Assembly: GCF_000378145.1 (NCBI RefSeq) | Contig: NZ_KB899281.1 | Location: 124,001-188,000 of the forward strand | Direction: 5' to 3' | DNA: 64,000 nucleotides | From: Saccharibacillus kuerlensis DSM 22868 | Lineage (GTDB): Bacteria; Bacillota; Bacilli; Paenibacillales; Paenibacillaceae | Part shown: piece by piece, positions 1 through 8,345 of the stretch | Numbering within the stretch: the stretch's first letter is position 1 | How the letters are laid out: every line of letters begins with the position of its first letter | Notes under the pieces: model-generated | Database searches by the model: none | What the model was told of the DNA's origin: nothing | Seen by the model: only the letters and a program-made list of their open reading frames with translations | Position numbers and translations under genes: made by a program

Positions 1-412
1 ATGGGAAGTAAACGTTAACGATGCGACACAGATGAGCGGCAGCGGAGCTATCGAAATTGATGCGATCGATTCGGGCAACGCACAGCGCGACGAACATATC
101 AAGAGCGACGATTATTTCCAGATGGGCCAATATCCACAGGCGACGTTTACTGCACAATCGTTTGAGGGAGTGCCGGAAGAATGGACGGAAGGCGAATTGT
201 ACGACTTTGTGATGGAGGGTACTCTGACGGTTCGGGGAATCGAAAAGCCTGTAAAGTTTGACGCAAAAACATCTTACCAGGATGGCAAGCTTCTCCTGTC
301 CGGTACAACGACGGTCACCTTCGAAGACTTTGGATTGGAAAATCCGCATTCGGTCGTACTGAGTACAGAGAACAACATTAACGTACAGCTGGAACTTGCC
401 CTCGAAAAGTAA
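1..412 (+). CDS. YceI-family protein, 3' part (5' end outside window)
   Basis: The reading frame is open from the first bases of the window and runs to a stop at 410-412, so the true start lies upstream; an internal ATG at 32 is not the start because coding sequence (WEVNVNDATQ) continues before it. The protein has the YceI pattern: a stretch ending in DSGNAQRDEHIKSDDYF, then YPQATFTAQSF, then a TLTVRGIEKPVKFDA strand. YceI proteins are lipocalin-like beta barrels that bind polyisoprenoid-type lipids, usually in the periplasm or outside the cytoplasmic membrane. The N-terminus, which would show a signal peptide or membrane anchor, is missing here. A hairpin terminator at 544-585 follows. Family assignment is firm; the ligand is unknown. 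Confidence 0.85.
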   Translation, partial: WEVNVNDATQMSGSGAIEIDAIDSGNAQRDEHIKSDDYFQMGQYPQATFTAQSFEGVPEEWTEGELYDFVMEGTLTVRGIEKPVKFDAKTSYQDGKLLLSGTTTVTFEDFGLENPHSVVLSTENNINVQLELALEK

Positions 413-745
413 AACGAAGTAGGTCAAGCCACCAAGAAGACAAAGCAAGCAAAGCCAGTAAAATGAAGTGAGTCAGTATAAATCAGGAAAAATAAGGTAA
501 GCAGATGTCGGTTGAACACGCACGACAACTGAGCAGAACCCATAAACCTTGCTGTGGAACAGTTGAATTCCCGGCAGGGTTTTTTGGTATGCAAAAAATG
601 AAGATGTAATACAATAAAAGCAAGGAAGAAGACGAGAAGAGGAAACGGAAATAAAAAGAGCGAACGGATGGGTGATTATGGAAGGGCGCTTTGCGGTATG
701 TTGTTATTATGGTTTTGAATCGAATTACTGGAAAGGAAGCTGCTT
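413..745. other. Intergenic region between YceI gene and uvsE
   Basis: 333 bases without a credible gene. The first half is purine-rich and shows no motif I trust. A hairpin terminator lies at 544-585. A TACAAT hexamer at 610-615 could be a -10 element for uvsE but I see no convincing -35 partner. Confidence 0.5.
544..585 (+). terminator. Rho-independent terminator after the YceI gene
   Basis: Arms at 544-554 and 572-582 (AAACCTTGCTG / CGGCAGGGTTT) pair over 11 positions with two G-U pairs and are followed by a T-run to 585. It sits 130 bases after the YceI stop and before uvsE. Confidence 0.75.
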
Positions 746-1747
746 ATGATCGTTCGTTTCGGATATGTCGCCATGTCGCTTGAAATTAAAGATTCCTCGC
801 CTTCCAAAACAATGACGATGGCCCGCTTTGCCAAACTGCCCGACCGTGAGGCAGGACTTAGAGAGCTGGAACGCATCGCCACCGTTAATCTGCACAATAC
901 GCTGCGTCTGCTGCGTCATAATGTGGCGGAAGGAATCGAAGTGTATCGCTTTTCCTCCAAGTTAATCCCGCTGGCTACTCATGCCGATTTGCTTGATTGG
1001 GATCCTTTTGCTGCATTAGCGGAACCTTTTGCTGAGATTGGAGCTTATGTGCGCAAGCATAATCTGCGGGTGTCTTTTCACCCCGATCACTTTACTGTAC
1101 TGAGCACGCCAAGGCCGGAGGTGCTGATCGGATCAATCCGCGACTTGCGGTATCACGTGCGGATGCTTGAAGCGATGGGGCTGGATGCCCGTGCAAAAAA
1201 TAATATCCACATCGGCGGCGCTTACGGAGATAAGCCTGTCGCTGCCGATCGTTTCGTCGAACATTTTGAACAATTGGATTCCGATATTCAGACCCGAATT
1301 ACGCTGGAAAATGACGACAAGACTTTTACGACCGGAGAAACGCTCGCTGTAGCGCAGCGTACCGGCCTGCCGATGGTGCTCGATATTCACCATCACTGGG
1401 TGAACAGCGCGGGCGAACCAGCGTCCGATTGGTGGCCTGAAGTGGCGCGTACCTGGGAATCGCCGCTGGCCCGAACAGATCTGGCAGAAGGAGAGATGCT
1501 GCCGCCGAAGATTCATGCGTCAAGCCCGAAAAGCGAGACCGATCGTCGCAGCCATGCCGATGGTGTAGAAGCGAGACCACTGCTCGACTTTCTGCGGGAA
1601 GCGGCCAAGACGTCCCCGCATATTGACGTGATGCTGGAAGCCAAGCATAAAGACAAAGCGCTTTTCCAGCTGATGCGTGATCTTCATGCTTATCAGGGAG
1701 AGGGAGTGAAGATTCTAGGCGGGGCAAGTATTGAAGTGCAGCCGTAG
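746..1747 (+). CDS. uvsE: UV damage endonuclease UvsE/UvdE
   Basis: 333 aa, full length for the UvdE family, which are metal-dependent TIM-barrel endonucleases that nick DNA 5' of UV photoproducts and start an alternative excision repair. Visible family motifs are FGYVAMS near the start, the FHPDHFTVL segment, LENDDKTF, VLDIHHHWVN, HASSPKS and MLEAKHKDKAL; these supply the His, Asp and Glu metal ligands. The start at 746 has an AAAGGAAG ribosome site 7 bases upstream. It is a single gene, closed by the terminator at 1814-1872. I see no LexA box upstream, so SOS control is not indicated, in contrast to the UvrX operon in the same window. Confidence 0.95.
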   Translation: MIVRFGYVAMSLEIKDSSPSKTMTMARFAKLPDREAGLRELERIATVNLHNTLRLLRHNVAEGIEVYRFSSKLIPLATHADLLDWDPFAALAEPFAEIGAYVRKHNLRVSFHPDHFTVLSTPRPEVLIGSIRDLRYHVRMLEAMGLDARAKNNIHIGGAYGDKPVAADRFVEHFEQLDSDIQTRITLENDDKTFTTGETLAVAQRTGLPMVLDIHHHWVNSAGEPASDWWPEVARTWESPLARTDLAEGEMLPPKIHASSPKSETDRRSHADGVEARPLLDFLREAAKTSPHIDVMLEAKHKDKALFQLMRDLHAYQGEGVKILGGASIEVQP

Positions 1748-1813
1748 AAAAGAATCGAAAAACGCAAAAGTTTGCGCGGCTGCGCGGCATGCGTATACGT
1801 TTTACAACTGAAG

Positions 1814-1872
1814 AGCTTTGTTCCGCTGTATGTTTACAACATACACCAGTAGGCGGAACAAGGCTTTTTTTT
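1814..1872 (+). terminator. Terminator after uvsE
   Basis: AGCTTTGTTCCGC (1814-1826) pairs with GCGGAACAAGGCT (1853-1865) over 13 positions with one G-U pair; an inner TGTATG/CATACA hairpin fills the loop, and eight T follow. Confidence 0.9.
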
Positions 1873-1899
1873 GCAGCAAACAGTTATTTAAGCTAGAAT
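1871..1899 (+). promoter_or_regulatory. Candidate sigma-A promoter of the Gfo/Idh/MocA gene
   Basis: TTGCAG (1871-1876) and TAGAAT (1894-1899) are separated by 17 bases, 55 bases upstream of the TTG start at 1954. The -35 begins in the T-run of the uvsE terminator. Confidence 0.5.
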
Positions 1900-1904
1900 A
1901 TTTA

Positions 1905-1918
1905 TGAAAGCGATATCA
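1905..1918 (+). promoter_or_regulatory. cre-like site (CcpA) just downstream of the -10
   Basis: TGAAAGCGATATCA matches the Bacillus catabolite response element TGWAARCGYTWNCW at 13 of 14 positions. It lies six bases after the proposed -10, where CcpA binding represses. This predicts glucose repression of the dehydrogenase downstream. Inference from the match only. Confidence 0.5.
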
Positions 1919-1953
1919 AAAACAAGGGATGGCCGGAAAGGCGGAGAATTTTC

Positions 1954-3123
1954 TTGAGTGATTTCGTAAATGTAGGCATGATCGGCTACAAGTTTATGGG
2001 TAAGGCGCACAGCAATGCATATCGGGCGCTGCCAATGTTTCTGCCGGATGTGCCGAAACCGCGGATGAAAGTCATCTGCGGTCGGGATGAGCAGGCAGTA
2101 ACGAAGGCGGGCGAGCAGTTCGGATGGGAAAGCGTAGAGACTGATTGGCGCAGTCTTATCGCAAGAGACGATATCGATCTGGTCGATATTAATGCACCGA
2201 GCGACGCACATAAGGAAATTGCGTTGGCTGCAGCGGCGGCCGGCAAACATATTTTCTGCGAAAAACCTTTGGCGCTGAACCTTGCCGATTCGCGGAAGAT
2301 GCTGGAGGCGGCCGAGAGAGCGGGAGTTAAGCATATGGTCGGCTTCAATTACCGCTTCGCGCCGGCCGTACGTTTAGCAAAAAAGTTGATTGAGGAAGGA
2401 AGACTGGGCAGGATTTATCATTTCCGCGGATTGTTCTTACAGGACTGGATTATGGACCCGGACTTTCCGCTCGTCTGGCGCTTACGCAAGGAAGTGGCGG
2501 GCTCCGGCTCGCTCGGTGACCTGGGTGCACATACGATCGATATGGCCCGCTATCTGGTCGGCGAGTTCGAGGAAGTGGTAGGCATGACGGAGACGTTTAT
2601 TAAGCAGAGACCCATGCCGACCGAGATGACAGGACTTACCGCGAAAGGGAGCAAGGAGGGCCCGCACGGGGATGTAACGGTCGATGATGCGGCGATGTTT
2701 ATGGCCCGCTTCGATAACGGTGCGCTCGGCACTTTCGAAGCCACGCGGTTCGCAAACGGTCATCGCAGCACCAATTCCTTTGAGATCAACGGCAGCCGAG
2801 GCAGCGTACGCTTCGATTTCGAACGGATGAACGAGCTTGAAGTTTACTTTTCGGATGATCCGGAGGACGTACAAGGCTTTCGCCGGGTATTGGCCACTGA
2901 TGCTGCGCATGATTACATGTACGCTTGGTGGCCGGCCGGACATACGATTGGGTACGAGCATACGGTTACGCATGAGATGCACGAATTAATGAAGGCGATC
3001 GCTGAGGATCGGCAGCCGGTACCGAATTTTGTCGACGGTGTAAAATGTCAGGCAGTACTTGAAGCAGTAGAACGTTCTGCGGCGGAAAAGCGCTGGGTGA
3101 AGCTGCAGGAGTTTGAAGACTAA
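1954..3123 (+). CDS. Gfo/Idh/MocA family oxidoreductase
   Basis: 389 aa NAD(P)-dependent sugar or polyol dehydrogenase. The N-terminal Rossmann fold begins GMIGYKFMGKAHSNAY, the FCEKPLALN segment carries the conserved EKP lysine, and GDLGAHTIDMARYL is the C-terminal domain signature with the catalytic-region His. The start is TTG with an AAGGCGG ribosome site about 10 bases upstream; no ATG in the frame gives a full Rossmann fold. The family includes inositol, glucose-fructose and scyllo-inosose enzymes; substrate cannot be read from sequence. It stands alone between two terminators, with a promoter and cre-like site directly upstream, which fits a role in carbohydrate catabolism. Confidence 0.9.
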   Translation: MSDFVNVGMIGYKFMGKAHSNAYRALPMFLPDVPKPRMKVICGRDEQAVTKAGEQFGWESVETDWRSLIARDDIDLVDINAPSDAHKEIALAAAAAGKHIFCEKPLALNLADSRKMLEAAERAGVKHMVGFNYRFAPAVRLAKKLIEEGRLGRIYHFRGLFLQDWIMDPDFPLVWRLRKEVAGSGSLGDLGAHTIDMARYLVGEFEEVVGMTETFIKQRPMPTEMTGLTAKGSKEGPHGDVTVDDAAMFMARFDNGALGTFEATRFANGHRSTNSFEINGSRGSVRFDFERMNELEVYFSDDPEDVQGFRRVLATDAAHDYMYAWWPAGHTIGYEHTVTHEMHELMKAIAEDRQPVPNFVDGVKCQAVLEAVERSAAEKRWVKLQEFED

Positions 3124-3181
3124 AGTGGAATGGTTAGCTGACCAAACAATCCGAAAGTTGAATCAAAGCTGAATCATTGAC

Positions 3182-3216
3182 AAAAAACCTTCTCCGTCAA
3201 GGAGAAGGTTTTTTTG
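3182..3216. terminator. Bidirectional terminator
   Basis: AAACCTTCTCC (3185-3195) and GGAGAAGGTTT (3201-3211) form a perfect 11-bp stem with a 5-base loop. A-run on the left and T-run on the right serve the plus-strand dehydrogenase and the convergent minus-strand PH-domain gene. Confidence 0.9.
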
Positions 3217-3663
3217 TTAATTGGATGGGGTTGGCGCTTCTTTTTTGACATTGGGAACGTCGATTTCAATCTTGCGATTGATGGCTTTCAATTCCTTCAA
3301 GAATTGTTCTTCCTGCAGGGGAGAAATCAGAATGCTGCCGCCTGAATAAATGATCTCCAGACGTTCGCGTGCATGAGCCGGTCCCGAATTGAAGCTGCGT
3401 TTACGGCGAACCTTCTCAATGCGGTCGATTGGAATATTCCAATTCAGCGGGCCTGAGCGCACATGCAGATGGGCTTTGTCAATCTCGTAATTGGTCATAT
3501 ACCAGGTTGAGACAACGAACATCAGAATGAGCAGCCAGATGGGAATGAACAGCAGAGAGCCGCCGGAAGAGAGCCCCATCCAGACAAGAATCAGGAGAAT
3601 AATAATAATTGACCAGTTCAGAACAAAGAAGAAAGCGTCTTTTTCACTTTTGTATCGATTCAT
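3217..3663 (-). CDS. Membrane protein with bacterial PH domain
   Basis: 148 aa. Two adjacent hydrophobic stretches (about residues 12-27 and 35-55) form a membrane hairpin, followed by YMTNYEIDKAHLHVRSGPLNWNIPIDRIEKVRRK, which has the strand pattern of the small bacterial PH domain (bPH_4 type) found in YdbS/YyaB-like Firmicute proteins. I chose the ATG at 3663 because GGAGG lies five bases upstream; an upstream ATG ten codons earlier has no ribosome site. Function of these proteins is not established; some influence resistance to membrane-active agents. It is a single gene between the dehydrogenase and the permease. Fold confident, role unknown. Confidence 0.8.
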   Translation of the reverse strand: MNRYKSEKDAFFFVLNWSIIIILLILVWMGLSSGGSLLFIPIWLLILMFVVSTWYMTNYEIDKAHLHVRSGPLNWNIPIDRIEKVRRKRSFNSGPAHARERLEIIYSGGSILISPLQEEQFLKELKAINRKIEIDVPNVKKEAPTPSN

Positions 3664-3804
3664 GAATGCCTCCGAATAAGTTGTCTCTACCATTCTACAG
3701 GAGCGAGGTGGGTTTGCACAATTCCGATAAGCATTTTCCGCCGGTGTTCATTTATTTGTCATTGGAATAATCCGTATGCTCTTTCGCTTTACCAGAGGAA
3801 AGAG

Positions 3805-3810
3805 TATAAT
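3805..3810 (+). promoter_or_regulatory. Possible -10 element for the APC permease
   Basis: A perfect TATAAT lies 66 bases upstream of the permease ATG. The hexamer at the expected -35 distance (TTTCGC region) is poor, so the promoter is only a candidate. Confidence 0.35.
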
Positions 3811-3875
3811 AGAAGGCTGGGGTGCTTTTTTACGACTCCTTGGTAGAGAGATAGAGTATGTAGGGAAAAGGGGCA

Positions 3876-5291
3876 ATGAAGTTGGGTAAGGGAAAAACAT
3901 TAGGGTTCTGGATGCTGACGGCTCTGGTCGTTGGTAATATGGTCGGTTCAGGCATCTTTATGCTGCCGCGCTCGCTTGCGGAAGCGGCAAGTCCAGCAGG
4001 CACGGTGCTGGCATGGGGAATAACCGGCTTTGGGGTACTGATGCTGGCGCTCGTCTTCGGCAACTTGGCGCTGCGCAAGCCGCACTTGAACGGTGGACCG
4101 CAAATTTATGCAAAAGAATTGTTCCCAAACAGTCCGGCGTTGTCGCTGCTGTCGGGCTTTATGTCAAGCTGGGGGTATTGGATCGGCAATATTGCGGGTT
4201 TTGTAGCGGTTATTACGACGTTCGCCAGCTATTTGTCTACGTTCTTCCCTGTAATGAACAGCGTAAGTGTGCTGTTCAGCCTGGGAAGTTTCGAGCTGAC
4301 GATCGGGCATGCTTTGAACTTTGTTGTTTGTTCACTGCTGCTGTGGGGGACGCATTTTTTGGCGCTGCGCGGGATTGAGGGAGCAGGACGGCTGAATTTG
4401 ATCGCAACAGTAACCAAAGTGATCGGCTTCGCCTTGTTTATCGGGATTGCGCTGTTCGCTTTTCAATCGTCAACAATGGGAGAATTTGCTGCAGCGCATC
4501 TGGATGAATCCGGCCGCTCCATGTCGCTGCTGTCGCAGGTAAACGGCGCAGCAGTAGTTACACTGTGGGCGTTTATAGGTGTGGAGTCGGCGACAGTATT
4601 CGCAGCACGAGCCGGACGTAAACGGGATGTCAGCCGGGCTACAATTGCTGGTCTGCTGATTGCGATTGTATTGTACGTGGGTATCAGCATCTTGACCATG
4701 GGGTTGCTGCCAAAAGAACAGCTGATGCAGTCGCAAAATCCGCTTGTCGACGCCATGACGGCGGTGCTCGGTCCCTACGGTGGATACCTGCTGGCGGCAC
4801 TTGGCCTGATCAGTCTGATCGGTTCTACGATCGGATGGGTGCTGCTCAGCGCGGAAGTACCGTTCGAAGCGGCCAAGCAGCGCGTGTTTCTTCAACCGTT
4901 CCGCCGGGAGAATGATAAGGGCATGCCGAAGCTGTCTCTGTGGATCTCGAACGCACTCGGCCAACTGCTGATCTTCTCGACGATCTCCGGATCGATTTCG
5001 CAGGCATTCGACTTCATTATTGTCGTGGCGACGCTGGCGTATCTTGTCCCGTACTTGATCGCTTCGGTCTATCAGTTAAGATTGACGCTGACCGGAGAAG
5101 GCTATACGGCGATGCGTGAACGCCGAATGGACGGTGTCATCGCCGTATTGGCAACAGTTTACTCGGTATGGGTCGTTTACGCTGGAATGGGGGATTTGAA
5201 AACGTTCCTGTTCGGTGTGCTCCTGCTGGCGAGCGGAATCGTGTTCTATCCGTTATTGCGTAAGCAGCTGCGGGAAGCCGATGCGGCGTGA
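3876..5291 (+). CDS. APC-superfamily amino acid permease/antiporter
   Basis: 471 aa with about 12 hydrophobic helices along the whole length. The start carries the APC signature GNMVGSGIFMLPRSLAE in helix 1, whose Gly-rich break binds the amino acid backbone. The FIGVESATVFAARA segment (helix 6 region) is typical of the basic amino acid/polyamine antiporter branch (ArcD/YjdE-like). It acts in the cytoplasmic membrane, importing an amino acid or exchanging it for a related product. The ATG at 3876 follows AAAGGGG at short spacing. No metabolic enzyme lies in the same transcript, so the substrate is not predicted. A terminator at 5324-5356 closes the unit. Confidence 0.88.
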   Translation: MKLGKGKTLGFWMLTALVVGNMVGSGIFMLPRSLAEAASPAGTVLAWGITGFGVLMLALVFGNLALRKPHLNGGPQIYAKELFPNSPALSLLSGFMSSWGYWIGNIAGFVAVITTFASYLSTFFPVMNSVSVLFSLGSFELTIGHALNFVVCSLLLWGTHFLALRGIEGAGRLNLIATVTKVIGFALFIGIALFAFQSSTMGEFAAAHLDESGRSMSLLSQVNGAAVVTLWAFIGVESATVFAARAGRKRDVSRATIAGLLIAIVLYVGISILTMGLLPKEQLMQSQNPLVDAMTAVLGPYGGYLLAALGLISLIGSTIGWVLLSAEVPFEAAKQRVFLQPFRRENDKGMPKLSLWISNALGQLLIFSTISGSISQAFDFIIVVATLAYLVPYLIASVYQLRLTLTGEGYTAMRERRMDGVIAVLATVYSVWVVYAGMGDLKTFLFGVLLLASGIVFYPLLRKQLREADAA

Positions 5292-5323
5292 AAAGGTGGT
5301 CGGTAGTCTTATTGAACGCAGAG

Positions 5324-5356
5324 AAAAAGGGCGGACACCGAGTCCGGCCTTTTTTC
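5324..5356 (+). terminator. Terminator after the APC permease
   Basis: AAAAAGGGCGGAC pairs with GTCCGGCCTTTTT with one mismatch around a 5-base loop; six T follow. Confidence 0.8.
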
Positions 5357-5491
5357 TTTAATAGAAGTATAAGTTCTCGATCAAGAAATTAAAAGAGAAG
5401 GAATCACACTCCTGCAGCGTTTATTGAATGATCGACATGATACACAATAAACGGATCGTTTAGCGGCCGGAAGCGAAAGGAAGTGTAGAAC

Positions 5492-6097
5492 ATGATGGAA
5501 GCAGAATCGAATGAACGTGAAGACGGGCCTTACAACGAAAAGTTAAAGCCGATCGACAAACAAATTTGTGAACTGCTGAAGCAGCGTAAGGACATCTCGC
5601 AAGGAGAGCCGGGACAGCCCCAAAAAGCGTTGATTGCCGAATGGTCGGGAAAGTACGGATTTTACGAAGATTACCTACAATCAATATTCGGAACTCTTGC
5701 CAACGAAGCGGTTTACAAACCGTTAGTCGTGCCAACCGGGTTCCGCCGCCAGGTCCCGGTACTTCGATCGGCCGAGCAGAATAACATTTTCTATTCCATC
5801 GTAACGGTCCGCCAGTACGATAATGCTAGTGTTATTATGCTGAATGCCGATTGGGAAGAGGAGGAGAACCTTCGCCACAGCGAACGAACGCATTGGGAAT
5901 GTGTGCTCGAGGTGACAGGCGATCAGGAATATGACTGTCGGATGCGCAACGGATCGGGAACGAACGGGCAAATGTCCCAAACTTTCGTAATTAGCCCACC
6001 TCTTCCCGAAGATCTGTTGGATATCGTCTTTCGTGTACGTGTGTATGAGGAATATGGGCGGAAAAAGCCGCTTGGTCCCGAGATCATTTTGGAATAA
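5492..6097 (+). CDS. Protein of unknown function with chorismate-mutase-like N-terminal helix
   Basis: 201 aa, cytosolic, acidic, no signal peptide or membrane segment. Residues about 15-35 (LKPIDKQICELLKQRKDIS) resemble the first helix of AroQ-type chorismate mutases (ID..I..LL..R..IS), but the rest does not continue that fold in a way I can recognise, so this may be only a helical oligomerisation segment. The C-terminal half (from about residue 85) looks beta-rich. AAAGGAAG precedes the ATG by about 9 bases. Similar proteins occur as hypotheticals in paenibacilli to my knowledge. It is a single gene followed by a strong terminator. Expressed gene likely, function unknown. Confidence 0.65.
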   Translation: MMEAESNEREDGPYNEKLKPIDKQICELLKQRKDISQGEPGQPQKALIAEWSGKYGFYEDYLQSIFGTLANEAVYKPLVVPTGFRRQVPVLRSAEQNNIFYSIVTVRQYDNASVIMLNADWEEEENLRHSERTHWECVLEVTGDQEYDCRMRNGSGTNGQMSQTFVISPPLPEDLLDIVFRVRVYEEYGRKKPLGPEIILE

Positions 6098-6167
6098 TCA
6101 TTAAGGCAGCATGGGAACTGCTTGATCGCCGTGTACAGAAATAAAAGTCTCCAGAGTAAAAAAGCGA

Positions 6168-6204
6168 AAAGCCGCTCGTACATAAATGTACGGCGGCTTT
6201 TTTT
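6168..6204. terminator. Bidirectional terminator
   Basis: AAAGCCGC and GCGGCTTT arms with an inner GTACAT/ATGTAC stem, A-runs before and a 7-T run after. It closes the plus-strand gene at 5492-6097 and can also stop the minus-strand cassette ending at 6257. Confidence 0.88.
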
Positions 6205-6256
6205 AGTGCTGTCCTGCCGAGAGTAGGGCGACGCTGCCGATAAGCTTTTTTTACAA

Positions 6257-8005
6257 TTAGGGAGAATCGCTGTTAGGCAGCCGCTTCCGCAGCTCTGCTT
6301 CTTCAGACTGCGCCTCAATGTCTCCTCCAATTTCGAACTTGGCATTCAATAGACGAATTGCCATGTACAAGGATTCTGTATCCTGAGGATCTATGTCAAT
6401 ATTACGCCGGTAAAGCTGCAGCGCCTGTTCCAACTTGCCATCCAGCAGCAGCCGATCGGCTTCGGTCAGCGAGCGCTGCCGGACGTGGAAAAAGGGCATA
6501 TTCCCGACGTTGTCTTCGCTCAACCGGTATCCGCCGCTTTGACTGATGATTCGTCCTTCCGCATCGTAAGCACTGACGTTCCATGAGAAACGGGCGTCCG
6601 GATTCATATAGGCAAGCAGGCGGTTGGGATCTGTATCTTCCCAGCTTCCGTCATCGGGCATCGTCAGGCCGCCCGATGTTCCATACAGCTCATTGAGTGT
6701 AAGAGACAAGCGATTTTCGGGAATGCGATTGCGGATTGCAGTCCCGACATAAGCGTTGCCGTCTTGATCAGGGATACTGCCGATCACGTCATAGTAGGCA
6801 GCACCTTCTATAGGCGACCAGCTGAAATCGATCGTATCGCCTGTAATTTCTTGATCGTTAACCGGCGATTGAAGTTCGATCAGCGGTTGGATGACGATTG
6901 GATACTCGACATGCTGTCCGTCTCCGATCTCGACCATCCAATCTTTCGCCTGTACCGGCCAGCTCCAGCCGTCCAATTGATCAAAATCCAATCCCAGTTC
7001 AAGTACGTAGGAACCTGGAACAACATTCCGAATATCGAATCGACCGTTCTGATCTGTTACGGTTCGATAAGGTTCACCTTCACGAACCGGCCCAGGATCT
7101 TTTTCACTCCGAAGAAAAAGACCCGCACGTACAACGGGTGTACCGTCACCGTAAGTCAGCGTGCCGGAAAAAGAAGCAGGCGATGTTGTTCCTCGGCTAA
7201 GTGCCCGTTCCAACAAGTTCCGATAAAGCATCAGTTCGCTTTCAGGCTTTGAATGGTTGGAATCGGCGGAAGAGGGAGAGGGAGAGGGAGATACGAACCG
7301 GGGAATCGGAGTGCCGGAGTGAAGATTGCTGCCTGCTCTTGTTGCAGCTTGTTCAGGCCGACCTTGAGCAAAAAGAATTTGACTGGAAATCCGGTCGGTA
7401 CGTGTGTTCAGATCTGCTCCCCGGCTGCCGGTCTGTTTGCGGAGCTGTTCAAAGAGCCCTTCGGCCTTGTCAGCGTCGTTTTGATTTAAAGCATACTCTG
7501 CCCGGTCAAGCAGCAGTTCCAGCCGTCCTTGTGAGCCTGGCTGCATCCGATCAAAAGTTTGCTTCAGTGCCTTTTCTCCATCTTCGCTTCGGCCCAGAGC
7601 GCCATATTCATAAGCCAACTGCCTGGCAGCTCGAATCAGCAGCGCTTCATCTTCTCCTTCACGAATATATCGTTCCAGCAGAGGGAGCCGATCTTCGGGA
7701 GTGAGAAACCCCGTTTCTTCCGTGTCTTCGCTTGCGACCATAAGTCTATTTCCTCCGGGTTGATAGTCGAATCGATAAAGATCGTAACGGGAAGGCCGAA
7801 TCGCTTCTTGCACAATCAGCTCAAGCTTGCGCTTACTGCTTGCCTGCTCGATCTCTTCAAGTGTTTTAAGGCGAAGAGCCTCCGGGGTTCTCGAAGCTTG
7901 ATAGCGTTCGATTGCGGTCGGCGTCCAGATCGCGGCTGCAGCCAATACAATCAGGGGCAGCAGTACATAAAGGACTAGATGCTTAACTTTAATTCTAATT
8001 TTCAA
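6257..8005 (-). CDS. Membrane-anchored TPR / carboxypeptidase-regulatory-like protein
   Basis: 582 aa. One membrane helix near the N-terminus (LVLYVLLPLIVLAAAAIW, residues about 10-27) anchors a large exported part. Residues about 95-220 are helical and TPR-like; a proline/serine-rich linker follows near residue 235-250; about residues 280-350 form a carboxypeptidase-regulatory/Ig-like beta domain (GTPVVRAGLFLRS, VTDQNGRFDIRNVVPGSYVLEL); then a beta region around FSWSPIEGAAYYDVIG and a final TPR-like motif near the C-terminus (ALQLYRRNIDIDPQDTESLY). Start is TTG with AGAGGTGAAG upstream. It overlaps the preceding gene by 11 bases, so it is the third member of the sigma-factor operon. It probably works outside the membrane as the output or sensor partner of that system. 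Function inferred from context only. Confidence 0.72.
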   Translation of the reverse strand: MKIRIKVKHLVLYVLLPLIVLAAAAIWTPTAIERYQASRTPEALRLKTLEEIEQASSKRKLELIVQEAIRPSRYDLYRFDYQPGGNRLMVASEDTEETGFLTPEDRLPLLERYIREGEDEALLIRAARQLAYEYGALGRSEDGEKALKQTFDRMQPGSQGRLELLLDRAEYALNQNDADKAEGLFEQLRKQTGSRGADLNTRTDRISSQILFAQGRPEQAATRAGSNLHSGTPIPRFVSPSPSPSSADSNHSKPESELMLYRNLLERALSRGTTSPASFSGTLTYGDGTPVVRAGLFLRSEKDPGPVREGEPYRTVTDQNGRFDIRNVVPGSYVLELGLDFDQLDGWSWPVQAKDWMVEIGDGQHVEYPIVIQPLIELQSPVNDQEITGDTIDFSWSPIEGAAYYDVIGSIPDQDGNAYVGTAIRNRIPENRLSLTLNELYGTSGGLTMPDDGSWEDTDPNRLLAYMNPDARFSWNVSAYDAEGRIISQSGGYRLSEDNVGNMPFFHVRQRSLTEADRLLLDGKLEQALQLYRRNIDIDPQDTESLYMAIRLLNAKFEIGGDIEAQSEEAELRKRLPNSDSP

Positions 8006-8345
8006 GACGCTTCACCTCTTTTCGGTAAATGTCTTCCCAATACACATTTCCTCCGGCTTCGATCAATTCGCGTTTGTCTGAAGGAAAGGGCGTATTGTGC
8101 AGAGTATGAACGGCATAAGGAGAGGCGAGTAGGAGAAGGAGGGCGGCAGTCCCGATGATTAGACTTCCCGGCTTTACCGTAAATTCCAATTCCCGATTCC
8201 AGAGCGCATGAAGACCGGCACGCCGGGATGAGGGATGTGTACGCTGTAGGACTTTGGTATGCGAAGTGAAAGTGGTATCCGCCAATTCTTCCTCCAGTCG
8301 ACTTTTCAGCGCCGCACGATCTTTTTCATTGTCCAAACCGTTCAT
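7995..8345 (-). CDS. Small single-pass membrane protein, probable anti-sigma factor
   Basis: 116 aa. The N-terminal 50 residues are charged and cytosolic; a hydrophobic helix (SLIIGTAALLLLLASPYAV, about residues 61-79) follows and about 35 residues lie outside. The start codon overlaps the sigma factor stop (ATGA), the usual coupling of an ECF sigma factor with its membrane anti-sigma factor. I do not see the HxxxCxxC zinc motif of the ZAS class, so if it is an anti-sigma factor it belongs to another class. Next gene overlaps by 11 bases. Role inferred from position and topology. Confidence 0.7.
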   Translation of the reverse strand: MNGLDNEKDRAALKSRLEEELADTTFTSHTKVLQRTHPSSRRAGLHALWNRELEFTVKPGSLIIGTAALLLLLASPYAVHTLHNTPFPSDKRELIEAGGNVYWEDIYRKEVKRLEN

